Assembly: GCA_035461305.1 (NCBI GenBank)
Contig: DATHVN010000031.1
Coordinates: 1 to 37,286 of the forward strand
Length of the DNA: 37,286 nt
Reading direction: 5' to 3'
Origin: Euzebyales bacterium
GTDB taxonomy: Bacteria > Actinomycetota > Nitriliruptoria > Euzebyales > JAHELV01
Below, piece by piece: positions 1 to 8,792 of the stretch; the first letter of the stretch is position 1; each line of letters begins with the position of its first letter. The notes beneath the pieces are model-generated. The model saw only the letters and a list, made by a program, of their open reading frames with translations. It searched no databases and had not been told where the DNA came from. The translations under genes were made by a program, and so were the position numbers.

Positions 1-106
1 GCAGCCACTCCAGGTAGTCCAGACAGTCCGCATCGGTACGAAACCAGGCCTGGAACTCGCCGACCGATCTCGGATAGTGCACACCGGCACGAGGGTGATC
101 CACCAC
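1..106 (-). CDS. IS1595-family transposase, N-terminal part (runs off the window)
   Basis: The minus strand reads from a GTG at about position 106 to the window edge and encodes 35 residues, including GEFQAWFRTDADCLDYLEWL. The EFQAWF...D..CLDYLEWLRW pattern is the usual start of IS1595-type (DDE, zinc-ribbon) transposases, which catalyse cut-and-paste movement of their own element. A second GTG follows directly, so the start is uncertain by one codon. Only the N-terminus is in the window, so I cannot say whether the transposase is intact. The A+T-richer stretch just outside the gene (118-137) could be the end of the element. Confidence 0.72.
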   Translation of the reverse strand, partial: MVDHPRAGVHYPRSVGEFQAWFRTDADCLDYLEWL

Positions 107-117
107 CCCAGCCTACT

Positions 118-137
118 CCGGTTAAATGGATACCCCC
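118..137. repeat. Possible IS1595 terminal repeat
   Basis: Read on the minus strand this is GGGGGTATCCATTTAACCGG, lying about 12 bases upstream of the transposase start. It is AT-richer than its surroundings and sits where the end of such an element is expected. The partner end is outside the window, so inverted repetition cannot be confirmed. Confidence 0.35.
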
Positions 138-214
138 AACCCGGCTAACGCTGATCGGCCGGAGCCACCGCCCGAGCACCTACCGGCCGGGGCCGCACAG
201 AGGCGTCCTGAGCG

Positions 215-238
215 GTTTCGGTTGCAGTTTCGGTTGCA
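215..238. repeat. Tandem 12-bp repeat
   Basis: The 12-mer GTTTCGGTTGCA occurs twice head to tail, between the IS1595 end and tRNA-Ser(TGA). No gene is evident in 138-319. Confidence 0.6.
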
Positions 239-319
239 GTCGCCGAACCGGCGCATTGTGCACTTGTGAACACGATGGCCCGCCAGACGCGTTTCCGCAG
301 CTCAGGGCGGGTTTTCAGC

Positions 320-409
320 GGAGGCGGTGGGATTCGAACCCACGAGACGCACGAAGTCGCCTACCAGTTTTCAAGACTGGCGCCTTCAACCAGACTCGGC
401 CACACCTCC
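320..409 (-). tRNA. tRNA-Ser(TGA)
   Basis: On the minus strand the 90-nt sequence starts GGAGGTGTGGCCGAG and ends GGGTTCGAATCCCACCGCCTCC. The anticodon loop is CTTGAAA, giving anticodon TGA. The long variable arm fits a class II serine tRNA. No CCA is encoded. Confidence 0.97.
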
Positions 410-462
410 AACAGGTTCCCGAGTGTAGACACGTGCCGGGATGCCGGTGCCGTCGCTGTGGC

Positions 463-1662
463 CTACCGCGCGGGCTGTGCGGTCCTGTGCATCGCTGCGA
501 TCGCGAGCAGCGCGAGCAGCGCGCCTGCCGGCAGGACGACGAGCGCGGTGGTCAGCGTCGTCGCGTCGGCGGTGGCACCGAGCAGGTAGGGGGTGACGAC
601 CGCGCCAGCGGCGCCCATGCCCAACGCGGTCGCCGAGGCCCGCTGCTGCTCGGTCGCCGATCCGCCGGCCGCGGTCAGCGTGACGGCCAACGCGAGCGGA
701 AACAGCATCGTGACGGTCAGGCACAGCAGGACCAGGGCGACGACCGGCACGACGACGCCGAACGGGTCCGGCAGGCGGGGGCCGACCAGGTAGGGAACGG
801 ACATGGCGATCGTCACGACGAACGCCGCGCGCAGCAGCACCACAGCGGCGCGACGCCTAATCAGACGTCCCAGGAGCGAGCGGCCAAGCACCAGGCCAGC
901 GAGCACACCAATGGTCATCGCGTCGGCGAACGTGGGAGTCAGGCCGATCGGATCGCGCAGGAACGACGCGGCCCAAAACGTCACCGCCCACTCGACGGCG
1001 ACCGACAGCGCCAGGACCATCCCTCCGATGCGCACGGCGGTCGAGGTGGGCGTCGGTTGGACGGGTGTCTCGGCTGACGCGGCAGCGTTCGCAGGCAGCC
1101 GCTGCGGCTGGCGTGTCAGCAGGATCACCACGACCCCCACGACCGGCAAGGCGAAGGCGAGCCTCCATTGGCCGACCGCGCGCGCAGCCGCGACCGCGAC
1201 CGCGGCTGACGCCAGTCCGATGGCAGCGAACAGGTGGGCGTTGGCCAGAACCGTGCCGCGGCCGTCGGCCCGCTCCGAGCCGAGCACGCCGTGGGCGATG
1301 TTGATCGCAATCGTGCCACCGACACCCATGGCGGTGATACCGGCGAGGCTGACGGCGGCCGTCGGCGCGAGGGCACACAACGCCGCGCCTATGGCGACCG
1401 CAGCGAGCGATGCGCGCAGCAGCGTCGTGCGGTGGAACCGACGGTCGAGGCGGTCGTCGAATGCGCTGCCGACGGCCGAGCCAGCCGAGAACAGGGTGAG
1501 GTGCAGTGCCGCCCCTGCGTAGCTCAACCCATATGCATCCTGCAGCGATGGCACCGCGGGGCCGGGCAGACCGACCGACAAGCCGAACACCAGGAGCATG
1601 CTGTAGGACGCCCATGTGATCTGGCGGGCAGACGTCGATGCTGGTGCGACGGGTTCCGTCAC
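463..1662 (-). CDS. Major facilitator superfamily transporter
   Basis: A 399-residue integral membrane protein with about twelve hydrophobic segments, the usual length of an MFS permease. After the first segments it has a short charged loop (DDRLDRRFHRTT) at the place of the conserved MFS loop 2-3 motif, and a long central hydrophilic loop (around PVQPTPTST) between the two six-helix halves. It probably exports a small molecule by proton antiport; the substrate cannot be told. The GTG at 1662 was chosen because GAGAGGA lies six bases upstream. An ATG 24 codons earlier (1734) has no ribosome site and would add a charged, non-membrane tail. It stands alone between two serine tRNA genes. Confidence 0.85.
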   Translation of the reverse strand: MTEPVAPASTSARQITWASYSMLLVFGLSVGLPGPAVPSLQDAYGLSYAGAALHLTLFSAGSAVGSAFDDRLDRRFHRTTLLRASLAAVAIGAALCALAPTAAVSLAGITAMGVGGTIAINIAHGVLGSERADGRGTVLANAHLFAAIGLASAAVAVAAARAVGQWRLAFALPVVGVVVILLTRQPQRLPANAAASAETPVQPTPTSTAVRIGGMVLALSVAVEWAVTFWAASFLRDPIGLTPTFADAMTIGVLAGLVLGRSLLGRLIRRRAAVVLLRAAFVVTIAMSVPYLVGPRLPDPFGVVVPVVALVLLCLTVTMLFPLALAVTLTAAGGSATEQQRASATALGMGAAGAVVTPYLLGATADATTLTTALVVLPAGALLALLAIAAMHRTAQPAR

Positions 1663-1883
1663 GCGACGTCCTCTCGTGGTCGACGTGACCGCGACTCGCG
1701 ATGTCACGGCCGGAACGCGTGTGGTCCGGAGCACAGCCAGGCGACGGGCGTCCGCCCAGACCTGCGAGCGTACGATCGGTGAGGTCCGCTTGCAGCAGCT
1801 ACGTCATCGAGCCCGTGTGGCGCTGCCGACCGCATGGCCGGTGGTTACACTGCCGGTCGACATCGGCTCAGGGTCGATGCTTG

Positions 1884-1973
1884 GGAGGCTTCGCCTAGTC
1901 TGGTCTATGGCGCGGGATTGCTAATCCCGTTTCGGGTCTGTCCCGATCGAGGGTTCGAATCCCTCAGCCTCCG
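1884..1973 (+). tRNA. tRNA-Ser(GCT)
   Basis: The 90-nt sequence begins GGAGGCTTCGCCTAG and ends with the paired acceptor AGCCTCC plus discriminator G. The anticodon loop ATTGCTAAT gives GCT, and GGGTTCGAATCCC forms the T arm. Its 3' end is the left boundary of the decayed island: excisionase remnants begin within 90 bases, and a related tRNA 3' fragment recurs at about 11262-11329. Confidence 0.97.
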
Positions 1974-2052
1974 CAAAACCCCAGGTCAGCGGCCTGTTCG
2001 CGGCGATCTTCGGCCGGTCGTCCGAAGCCGTCCGAGGATCCCCAACGAAATT

Positions 2053-2066
2053 CCCAACGTTATTCG
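2053..2066. repeat. Island motif CCCAACGTTATTCG, copy 1
   Basis: This 14-mer recurs with one change at 4255-4268 and exactly at 11148-11161. In the first two copies it lies inside a longer shared stretch (about 2020-2100 and 4215-4300) that also contains GTCCGAGGATCCCCAACGAA. It lies ~80 bases from the tRNA-Ser(GCT) end. Confidence 0.6.
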
Positions 2067-2110
2067 GGAGCCGGCCGCTCGACGTCCGGCACGTCCAGCC
2101 CCGTCCACCG
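2060..2110 (-). pseudogene. Excisionase-like HTH protein, C-terminal scrap (copy 1)
   Basis: The minus strand reads LDVPDVERPAPE then a stop at 2062-2060. This matches the C-terminus LDVPDVELRGPE of the longer copy at 8793-9006. Only the tail survives, next to tRNA-Ser(GCT), as expected for a deleted recombination module. Confidence 0.5.
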
Positions 2111-2264
2111 CTCCGACCCTGGCACCCGGGAAGTGTCTCTGGCAGGTTGAAGCGGCGCCGACTGCGCTGATGCGGACGCCAAAGGCTGACACATGCACAC
2201 CGTCGCTCCGACCGGACGGGTCGTTACCGAACGGGCACCCGGTGAGCCCGCCTTCGCGGGCTAC

Positions 2265-3485
2265 TCAGCCGTCCGCGACGGTCGTGTGCACTTCGATCTG
2301 CCCCTCGAGCGTGCGGTGCACCGGGCACTTGTCGGCGATGTCGATCAGCTTTGTGCGCTGTTCGTCGTCGAGGTCGCCAGTGATGCGCAGCGTGCGCTCG
2401 AACCGGTCGATGCGCCCCTCGACGTGCTCGCAGTTCGCGCAGTCGTCGGCGTGGATGCGGTCGTGGGTGACGGTGGCCTCGACCGACGCCAGCGGCCAGT
2501 CCTTGCGGGAGGCGTACATGCGCAAGGTCATCGCCGTGCACGCCGCGAGTCCGGCGCTGAGGTAGTCGTAGGGCGTCGGCCCCCGCTCGGTCCCGCCGAC
2601 GCTCGACGGCTCGTCGGCCAGCATGGTGAAGCCGCGGGTGCTGATCGTGGTCCGCAGTCCGCTGTGGTTGGTCGCGGTCACCATGGCGTCGCCGTAGCTC
2701 TCGGCGTCGCCCTGGCCGAGGTCGCCGTCGGTGATGTACCGGCTGGCCCATGCCGCGGTGACCGAGGCGATGTAGGCGGCGTCGCGCTGGTCGGTGACGA
2801 GGTGGTCGGCACGGTCGAGTGACACGAAGCTCTTGGGGTGACGCGCGGCGCGGTACAGGTCCTCGGCGTTGTCGATCTCGACAAGGTCATCGGCGGGCGA
2901 GTGGAACAGGAGCAGCGCACCGTCGAACCGTCCAAGCTGTACGCGCGGCTGCTGGCGGTCGAGATCCTCCAGGAACGACCGGCGGACCGTGAAGGTGCGG
3001 CCGGCGATCGTGACGGTGGCCGAGCCCTCCTGACGGATGCGGTCGGCGTCGTCGAGCAGGTGTTCCACGTGCGCCGGATCGGCCGGCGCGGCGATGGTCG
3101 CGACCGCCCGCACGCCGTCGATGTCCGGCGCGGCACTGATCACCGCGGCCCCGCCCAGTGAGTGGCCAACGAGCAGCGCCGGTGCCGTCACGGTGTTCGC
3201 GAGGTACCCGGCGGCCGCACGCAGATCGGCGACGTCGCACGAGAAGGTCGCGTCGGCGAAGTCACCACCGCTGCGGCCGAGCCCCGCGAAGTCGAAGGAC
3301 AGCACCGCGATGCCCTGATCGGTCAGAGCGCGGGTGATCTGTCGCTCGACCCGCAGGTCCTTCGAGCACGTGAAGCAGTGGGCGAACAGGGCGGTCGCGA
3401 TGGGTGTCCCGTCGGGCCGTTCCAGTCGGGCAGACAGCTCCTGTCCTCGAGCATTGGTGAACGTGCAGGTGCTCGACGTCGCCAC
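2265..3485 (-). CDS. Bifunctional alpha/beta hydrolase / OsmC-family protein
   Basis: A 406-residue fusion. Residues ~1-250 are an alpha/beta hydrolase with nucleophile elbow GHSLGG (Ser ~109), an oxyanion-region HCFTCSKD near residue 36, and an acid-His pair near FHSPADDLV and RADHL. Residues ~265-406 are an OsmC/Ohr fold with two cysteines in family context: LSAGLAACTAMTL and IADKCPVHRTLE. OsmC proteins reduce organic and lipid hydroperoxides with these cysteines; fusions of this layout are a known family, and the hydrolase may release the acyl or peroxide substrate. The GTG at 3485 follows GGAGGAGG by five bases. An ATG at 3500 overlaps that ribosome site and has none of its own. It has no operon partner. 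Confidence 0.88.
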   Translation of the reverse strand: MATSSTCTFTNARGQELSARLERPDGTPIATALFAHCFTCSKDLRVERQITRALTDQGIAVLSFDFAGLGRSGGDFADATFSCDVADLRAAAGYLANTVTAPALLVGHSLGGAAVISAAPDIDGVRAVATIAAPADPAHVEHLLDDADRIRQEGSATVTIAGRTFTVRRSFLEDLDRQQPRVQLGRFDGALLLFHSPADDLVEIDNAEDLYRAARHPKSFVSLDRADHLVTDQRDAAYIASVTAAWASRYITDGDLGQGDAESYGDAMVTATNHSGLRTTISTRGFTMLADEPSSVGGTERGPTPYDYLSAGLAACTAMTLRMYASRKDWPLASVEATVTHDRIHADDCANCEHVEGRIDRFERTLRITGDLDDEQRTKLIDIADKCPVHRTLEGQIEVHTTVADG

Positions 3486-4254
3486 CACGGCCTCCTCCAT
3501 CACTGTCGGCAGCAGCGTAGCGAGCCCTGCGCCGCGCCGGCGGGCATCGTCGCGGGGTGACAGACCCGAAGACATGTCCTGTGCTTGTCGGTCCTGAGGA
3601 GCGGCCGCGACATCCGCATCCACGACAATGACGTCCTCGTCAGCGGGACGCGGGCCAACGCGTTCGGTTCCGCGTTCGCCGACACCGTGACGGACCCCGA
3701 AGGGAACACCCACCGCGTGACCGCCACGTTCCTCGCGTAGATCACCAACGACGACGAGTTCGCCGTCAACCGCGAGGCATCCCCCTGGTCGCATGATCAC
3801 CGCGACGAAGGGCAGCCGACGACGACGCGACCCATCGTGCGCTGACGCCTTCAATCTTGGACCGGATCTTCTCGGTGGTCGTTCGTCGGGGTTGCCGCGG
3901 GCGTACTCCTGATCGAGCGGCGCACCGCCTCACCAGCGTCGGTCACGGCTCGCACCCATGGCCTGGGTCGTCGTCACTGCCCCCGCGCTGCTGATGACCG
4001 TGTCGCTGTCGCCCGTCCCCGATCGTCCGGTGACGGACAATCACCGACCGTCGCCGGTGCGGATCGATACCGACATACTGAGAAGCCATCGGGATCTTCC
4101 TCCTCACATCGATGGCCTACCTGAACACCACCGAGTGTGGCCCCACCGGGCGCTCAGCAGGAGCGGAGATCCCGTCCCTTCATGTCATCAGAGCATGTTT
4201 TCGCGGCGCCCCCCGGCGGTCGTCCGGAGCCGTCCGAGGATCCCCAACGAAGTT

Positions 4255-4268
4255 CCCAACGTTATCCG
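4255..4268. repeat. Island motif CCCAACGTTATCCG, copy 2
   Basis: One mismatch from the copies at 2053 and 11148. Flanking sequence upstream (CGTCCGGAGCCGTCCGAGGA) is shared with copy 1. Confidence 0.6.
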
Positions 4269-4375
4269 CGAGCGGGCGCCTCGACGTCTGTCACGCGTCC
4301 AGCCCCCGCGCCGGAGCAGTGGGAGCGTCAGCACGGCCATGCGCCCGTTGACCTGGATGGTCTCGAAGTCGCCCC
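4262..4375 (-). pseudogene. Excisionase-like HTH protein remnant (copy 2)
   Basis: The minus strand reads GDFETIQVNGRMAVLTLPLL followed by RR, the same as copy 3 apart from I to M. It then shifts frame within a run of G (GCGGGGGCTGG against CGGATGGGGCTGG) and loses the conserved tail. No N-terminal helix-turn-helix or start remains. This is a broken copy of the DNA-binding excisionase-type gene preserved better at 8793-9006. Confidence 0.6.
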
Positions 4376-4554
4376 CTTGACCGCACGTGCCATCGACCGA
4401 AGCGCACGACGACGCAACGTCGTGACCGCATGTGGCGGTTCGACCGGGGCCCTGTCGCACCACATCGCATCCGTGGATGATGGAAGCGCGGGGCGAGCGG
4501 TGGAGGGACCCAGCGAGGAGGACACCATGTCTCCTGCATCGATCAGGTCAGGCC

Positions 4555-4692
4555 CGCGTCCTCGGGCTCCCGCCCGACGTCCGACTGCTCGCGCTTGTCC
4601 CGGTCGGCTGGCGCGAAGGGCAGTCCGGTCCGTCGCCGTCGCCTCGCCGCCGCCGTTCACTGGCCGCCGCCGTCCACTGGGACCGGTGGTGA
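4555..4692 (+). pseudogene. Nitroreductase-family C-terminal fragment
   Basis: The plus frame ending with TGA at 4690-4692 reads RVLGLPPDVRLLALVPVGW and ends PSPRRRRSLAAAVHWDRW. This is the typical C-terminus of FMN-dependent nitroreductases (LGLP..V..LALVPVGYP...PRRP...VH.ERW). No N-terminal FMN-binding portion precedes it, so it is a remnant of about 45 residues. It lies 26 bases upstream of the SDR gene, which suggests the two were once neighbours. Confidence 0.6.
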
Positions 4693-4718
4693 ATCGCCCG
4701 TCACGGAAGGGGAGAAGG

Positions 4719-5579
4719 ATGCGCCGTATCGCGATCATCACCGGAGGTGCCTCGGGCATCGGTGCGGCCATCGGTCGCGCTCTGGTCGTCCGCGGCCACG
4801 ACGTCGTGCTCGCCGACGTCCAGCACGACGCCGCCGAGCGTCTCGCGGAGCAGCTGACCGCCGCCGGCCCAGGTGCCGCTCGAGGTGTCCTGCTCGACGT
4901 CCGCGACGGCGACCAGGTCGCTGACCTCGTCCGGGACGTGCATGCCGCTCACGAGCGGCTCGACCTGATGTTCAACAACGCCGGAGTCGACGTCTCTGGA
5001 GAGCCCGAGGAGCTCTCTCTCGCCCACTGGGAACGCGCCATCGACGTGAACCTCCGAGGAGTGCTCCACGGCTGCCGGGCCGCGTACCCGCTCATGAAGG
5101 AGCAGCCGCAGGGCGGGTACATCGTCAACACCGCGTCGCTGGCCGGACTCATGCCCATCTCCGGGGGAACGGCGCCGTACGCGATGACGAAGTCCGGTGT
5201 GGTGGGACTGAGCCTCGCGCTGCGTGCGGCAGGGGCGGACTTCGGAGTGAGGGTCAGCGTCGTCTGTCCCGGATTCGTCGACACCCCCATCCTCGACACG
5301 AAGGGACCGTCAGACCTGCCGGTGCCGACGTCCGCGGCGCGACTCCCGACGATGCGGGAGATGCTGCGGCGCCAACGGACACGGTTGTACCCGGCAGACC
5401 GGCTGGCGGCGGACGTGCTCCGTGGCATCGCCCGGAACCGAGCGGTCATCGTCTCGCCGCGGAGCGTGCAGGCTTTGTGGTGGATGTGGCGGCTCGCGCC
5501 GCCGCTCGGACTCAAACTTGCCGTGGACCTCACCCGCCAGGCGCGACGGACGATCGAGGAGACCCCGACGGTTGCCTGA
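4719..5579 (+). CDS. Short-chain dehydrogenase/reductase (SDR)
   Basis: A 286-residue classical SDR, a cytoplasmic NAD(P)-dependent oxidoreductase of unknown substrate. It shows the nucleotide-binding TGGASGIG (residues 8-15), NNAG at 86-89, and a catalytic set of Ser140, Tyr154 and Lys158 (YAMTK). VVLADV places an Asp at the end of beta-2, which usually favours NAD over NADP. The C-terminal ~40 residues are longer than in minimal SDRs and rich in W and R (ALWWMWRLAPPL), perhaps a membrane or lid helix. The ATG at 4719 is preceded by GGGGAGAAGG. The same frame is open upstream without protein-like sequence, so the longer start was rejected. Confidence 0.9.
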   Translation: MRRIAIITGGASGIGAAIGRALVVRGHDVVLADVQHDAAERLAEQLTAAGPGAARGVLLDVRDGDQVADLVRDVHAAHERLDLMFNNAGVDVSGEPEELSLAHWERAIDVNLRGVLHGCRAAYPLMKEQPQGGYIVNTASLAGLMPISGGTAPYAMTKSGVVGLSLALRAAGADFGVRVSVVCPGFVDTPILDTKGPSDLPVPTSAARLPTMREMLRRQRTRLYPADRLAADVLRGIARNRAVIVSPRSVQALWWMWRLAPPLGLKLAVDLTRQARRTIEETPTVA

Positions 5580-5724
5580 CCCGCCTCTCGCATCCTCGGC
5601 GCGGCATGAGGCCTGTCGTGCGTGACCCACATGTGCCTCCAGCCGACGGGGACTCCGGGTTCACATGGCGAGCAGGTTGGCTTCACGTCACAGCGTCCAT
5701 GCCCCCAAACGATCACCCTCCACG

Positions 5725-6530
5725 TCACGAACGTCGGCGTTCTGTAGCGCCTATCCCCACCACAGGGCTGGCCCACGGGTCATCCGGGAAGGTCTCCGGC
5801 AGGTCGAATGCGCCGAACAGCGAGGGGCCGAACGTGGTGATCTCGGCGATCTTGCCGTCCTCGATGAGCAGGACGTCGAACTTGAACGCCCGGAACATCG
5901 TGTCGCCGGGCCGCAGCAGGTAGCTCGCGGCGGTCGGCAAGCGGTTGGCCGTGGTCGGCAGCAGCCGCCAGTCGCCCTCGCGCTGGTCGCCGAACGCCCG
6001 CTCCAGCAGCGGCGCGATGGCGTCCAGCCCGTCGAAGACCATGAGCTGCGGCGGCATCGTGACGCGGATGTCCTGCGACGCGACGGCGGCCGCGGCGGCC
6101 GAGTCGCAGCGTTCGTGCGCGTCGATGAACCGCGCGAGCAGCTCGCGTTCCTCGGCCGTTGGCTCGGGCGCCGACCATTCCGACCGCTGCGACGGCAGGT
6201 GCTGCTGCATGGTGGCGCGCGCCCGCTGCAGTGCGCTGTTGGCCGCCGAAACGCTCGTCTCGACCAGCTCCGCGGTCTCGCTGGCCGCCAGCCGAGCACG
6301 TCGCGCAGCAGCAGCGCGGCCCGCTGCCGCGGTGGCAGCACCTGCAGGGCCGCCAGGTACGCCAGCTCGATCGTCTCGCGCGCGACCGCGACGGCGTCGG
6401 GCTGGTCGTCGGGGGGTGCGATCTCGTCGAGCAGCCGGTCCGGGTAGGGCTGCAGCCATGGCACGTCGGCGAACGAGCGCGGCTCGGTGGCCTGCCTTGA
6501 CCGCTTGCGCAGCACGTCCAGGCAGCGACC
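5725..6530 (-). pseudogene. ECF sigma factor (TIGR02960/SigJ-like), truncated and frameshifted
   Basis: The minus strand first reads CLDVLRKRSRQATEPRS and DEIAPPDDQPDAVAVARETI, then ALQVLPPRQRAALLLRDVLG (region 4). It then changes frame near 6300 to SAANSALQRARATMQQHLP and a SnoaL/NTF2-like C-terminal domain ending near FGPSLFGAFDLPETF. This is the layout of sigma-70 factors with a fused SnoaL domain, which control stress or lipid genes. Region 2, which binds the -10 element, is missing: the sequence joins directly to an SDR fragment at ~6530. The HTH of region 4 is split by the frameshift, so the protein cannot function. Confidence 0.75.
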
Positions 6531-6773
6531 ACATCGTCGACGTGCGCGTCGACCGCGGCCTCGTCCAGCGCGTCGACGACGGCCACGTGCGCGGCACCGC
6601 CCACCGCCTCGATGTCCTTGGCGACCACCTCCAGTGTCTCGCGGGTCCGGCCGGCCAGGAACACCTACGCCCCGTCCCGCGAACGTGCGCGCCACGGCGC
6701 CGCCGATGCCCCCGCCACCGCCGTAGACGATCGCGTTCCTACCTTCCAACAGCGTGCTGATGTCCGCTCCCAC
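6531..6773 (-). pseudogene. SDR oxidoreductase, N-terminal fragment
   Basis: From a GTG at 6773 the minus strand reads GADISTLLEGRNAIVYGGGG with GGIGGAVARTFAGRG, a glycine-rich Rossmann start. After a frameshift near 6665 it continues as FLAGRTRETLEVVAKDIEAV and VAVVDALDEAAVDAHVDDVV. The sequence ends at ~6530 where the sigma-factor remnant begins in another frame. About 80 residues of an expected ~250 survive. The fusion came from a deletion joining two genes of the same orientation. Confidence 0.7.
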
Positions 6774-7118
6774 CCTCGGATCGACGTCAGTACACCGTGC
6801 AACGTCGACTGGGCGCGGAACTCATCGGTCCACCGATGATTCTCTCGCTGCGAGTGATCAGCACGGCCGGCCATCGTCCGGGTCGCCCGTTCGCCACCTC
6901 GATCGGTGGACAGCCGGGTGCGGCAGCTGCCCGACGTCACGACCTACGGACGCAACGGTCTGTTCGTGCACGACAACTCCCACACGCCTTGGCGATGGCC
7001 TGGGCGACCGCCGCCGCGCTTCGACCTGACCCGGATCTCATGGTCAGTCCTCGACCACGTGGTGCGCAACCCAGCGCGCGCCGCTGACCAGTCCGCGGTG
7101 TCGAGTGAACCGGTGCCG
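6774..7118. other. No gene recognised
   Basis: About 345 bases between the SDR fragment and the DAC-domain gene. Several short open frames exist on both strands, but none has a ribosome site with protein-like composition. It contains no strong hairpin. Confidence 0.4.
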
Positions 7119-8078
7119 TCACCCACGCAGGTCGGAGCGGCCGAGCACCTCGCCGTTCCGCAGCACCGAGACCGGACCGTCCTCACTCACGACGATCAGG
7201 GTGGCGAGCGGGTCGTCGAAGCTGTAGCGCCGTCCGGACGTGTGGCGGGTCCCTCCGAACGCCTCGACGGTGTCCTCCGCCATGGCGCTCGGCACCAGGC
7301 GCACCCCGAGGCGCCGCAGGACCCCGTCGGCGTCGAAGATCGCAGCGCCGTCGATCTGCGCGAGCGCGTGGCGGAGTGGAGCGAGGTGCGCGGGCCGGCG
7401 GATCTGCAACGGTGGTGGCGGGGGGAGGCGCTCTTCGACCGCGGGACCGGGCTCGCCGTTCGGCCGATGGATGAGCAGCGCCCCGATGCCCGCTGACCCG
7501 AGGTCATGGACCGCGAACTCCAACATCGCCGTGAGCACCTCGGCATCGCCGTGGAGCGAACACGCGGCGACGACGTCGATCCAGCTTCGTACGGGTGGCT
7601 CGTGGTGCCAGCTGAAGCCCTCCCAGCGGAGCACGCCGAAGTCACCGACGACCCTGACCGAGCCGGCGGGATGACGTTGCACGATCGTGGCATCCAACAC
7701 GTTGGCCAGCACGACGAGGTCCCGCTCGGAGCCTGCGGGTCGATCGAACATCACCCACTCGCTGGGACCGTCACTGCGGCGCAGGAGCCAGCTCGACAGC
7801 CCGTCGGCGAAGCGGCGGACCGCCGACAGGAGTTGCTCACCCACCGGCTTGCGCGTGATGTCGAGCTGGGTTCCTGGTTCCCAGGTGGACGGCTCCGAAC
7901 GTGGCTCGAGGACCGTGCCAGAGCTCGGGACCCGCCGCTCGTGGACAGGCGGCCGGAGCGCATGGTCGATCTCGTCGACCAGCATCTCGCGGAAGGCCAC
8001 GGTGCCTGTCGATGGCAGACCGCTCTCCTCGAGCTCTTCGCCAAGGCGTCGACGCCGCGCCACTCCGGGTTCAGCCAT
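7119..8078 (-). CDS. DisA_N/DAC-domain protein (diadenylate cyclase-like) with altered RHR motif
   Basis: A 319-residue soluble protein. Residues ~235-319 match a diadenylate cyclase (DAC) domain: QIDGAAIFDADGVLRRLG with the DGA motif at 243-245, then GTRHTSGRRYSFDD (276-289) and LIVVSEDGPVSVLRNGEVL. DAC enzymes join two ATP into cyclic di-AMP, using DGA and RHR motifs. Here the second motif is RHT, not RHR, so activity is doubtful or specificity altered. Residues ~80-200 form an unrecognised domain with a strand ending GIGALLIHRP, resembling the first strands of the DAC fold. Neighbours on both sides are decayed genes, so context gives no clue. The ATG at 8078 is the first start; the ribosome site is weak. 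Confidence 0.68.
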   Translation of the reverse strand: MAEPGVARRRRLGEELEESGLPSTGTVAFREMLVDEIDHALRPPVHERRVPSSGTVLEPRSEPSTWEPGTQLDITRKPVGEQLLSAVRRFADGLSSWLLRRSDGPSEWVMFDRPAGSERDLVVLANVLDATIVQRHPAGSVRVVGDFGVLRWEGFSWHHEPPVRSWIDVVAACSLHGDAEVLTAMLEFAVHDLGSAGIGALLIHRPNGEPGPAVEERLPPPPPLQIRRPAHLAPLRHALAQIDGAAIFDADGVLRRLGVRLVPSAMAEDTVEAFGGTRHTSGRRYSFDDPLATLIVVSEDGPVSVLRNGEVLGRSDLRG

Positions 8079-8276
8079 GGTCGAACCCTACCCGGGTCAC
8101 CGATGACCGCGAGGTCAACGACCCGTGTGTCGTAGCCGGTCACCGCCACGCCGCCCGCCAGGCCCAGCGCGACCCTGAGCGCCGTCGCACCCACCCACGC
8201 CCACCCGTGGGCCACCGGTACCTCCCGGGATCCCCCGTCGGGACGCGGGCCGACCCGCCAGCCACTGACCCGCGCC

Positions 8277-8514
8277 TGCGAGCGAGGGCTCACTGAGCTC
8301 GCGCAAGCGGTCCGCAACACCCTGCTGGCCCACCCTGCGTTCGTCGTTCCACGCTCACCCGGCCCTACCTCGGTCCGGCCGGCATCACGGTCGCCGAGTA
8401 CGCCTACGCGCCGATGCGCAGCGTGGCGTTCGGTCGCGATGACGTCGAACGCGGCCTGAACGCCCTGCTGGCGTACACGTTCGGGTTCGTCGTACTCGAA
8501 GTCCCCCGCAGGCG
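8277..8514 (+). pseudogene. TetR-family regulator, C-terminal domain fragment
   Basis: The plus strand reads LTELAQAVRNTLLAHPAFV from 8289, then shifts frame and continues RPYLGPAGITVAEYAYAPMR and GLNALLAYTFGFVVLEVPR. This order is typical of the ligand-binding C-terminal domain (TetR_C) of AcrR/TetR repressors. The N-terminal helix-turn-helix is absent. Nothing recognised was seen in 8079-8276 or 8515-8792. Confidence 0.55.
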
Positions 8515-8792
8515 ACCCGGCCCCGGATGCACCCAGGCCGCACGATGCACGAGATCGACGACGCCTGCCGGCATACGCCCCTACGCACACGACGGGACGA
8601 TGGGTGCCCGTTCGGATGACGCGAGGCGATGCATCCCGACGCTCCACCAGGGCGGTCTCGGTCCGACCTCCGCGACTTACGGCTGACGACCTGATCCGTT
8701 GCCGACTGAAGGCCCCATGCGGATGAGCATGGTTGCGTCACCGTTTGGGCCTATCCATCACACCTGACCGCCGAACTCACGAGATCCTTGAG

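Larger units (their letters stand above)
3486..4554. other. Gene-poor stretch with gene scraps
   Basis: No intact gene is supported over ~1 kb. On the plus strand about 3571-3740 reads as a plausible protein C-terminus (DNDVLVSGTRANAFGSAFAD ... TATFLA, stop at 3738-3740) with no start and no recognised family. The excisionase remnant at 4262-4375 lies near its right side. The remainder looks like decayed sequence. Confidence 0.4.

Noticed and set aside
3500-3854. N-terminal extension of the hydrolase-OsmC gene
   Set aside because: It shows no homology-like sequence, and the GTG at 3485 has the ribosome site.
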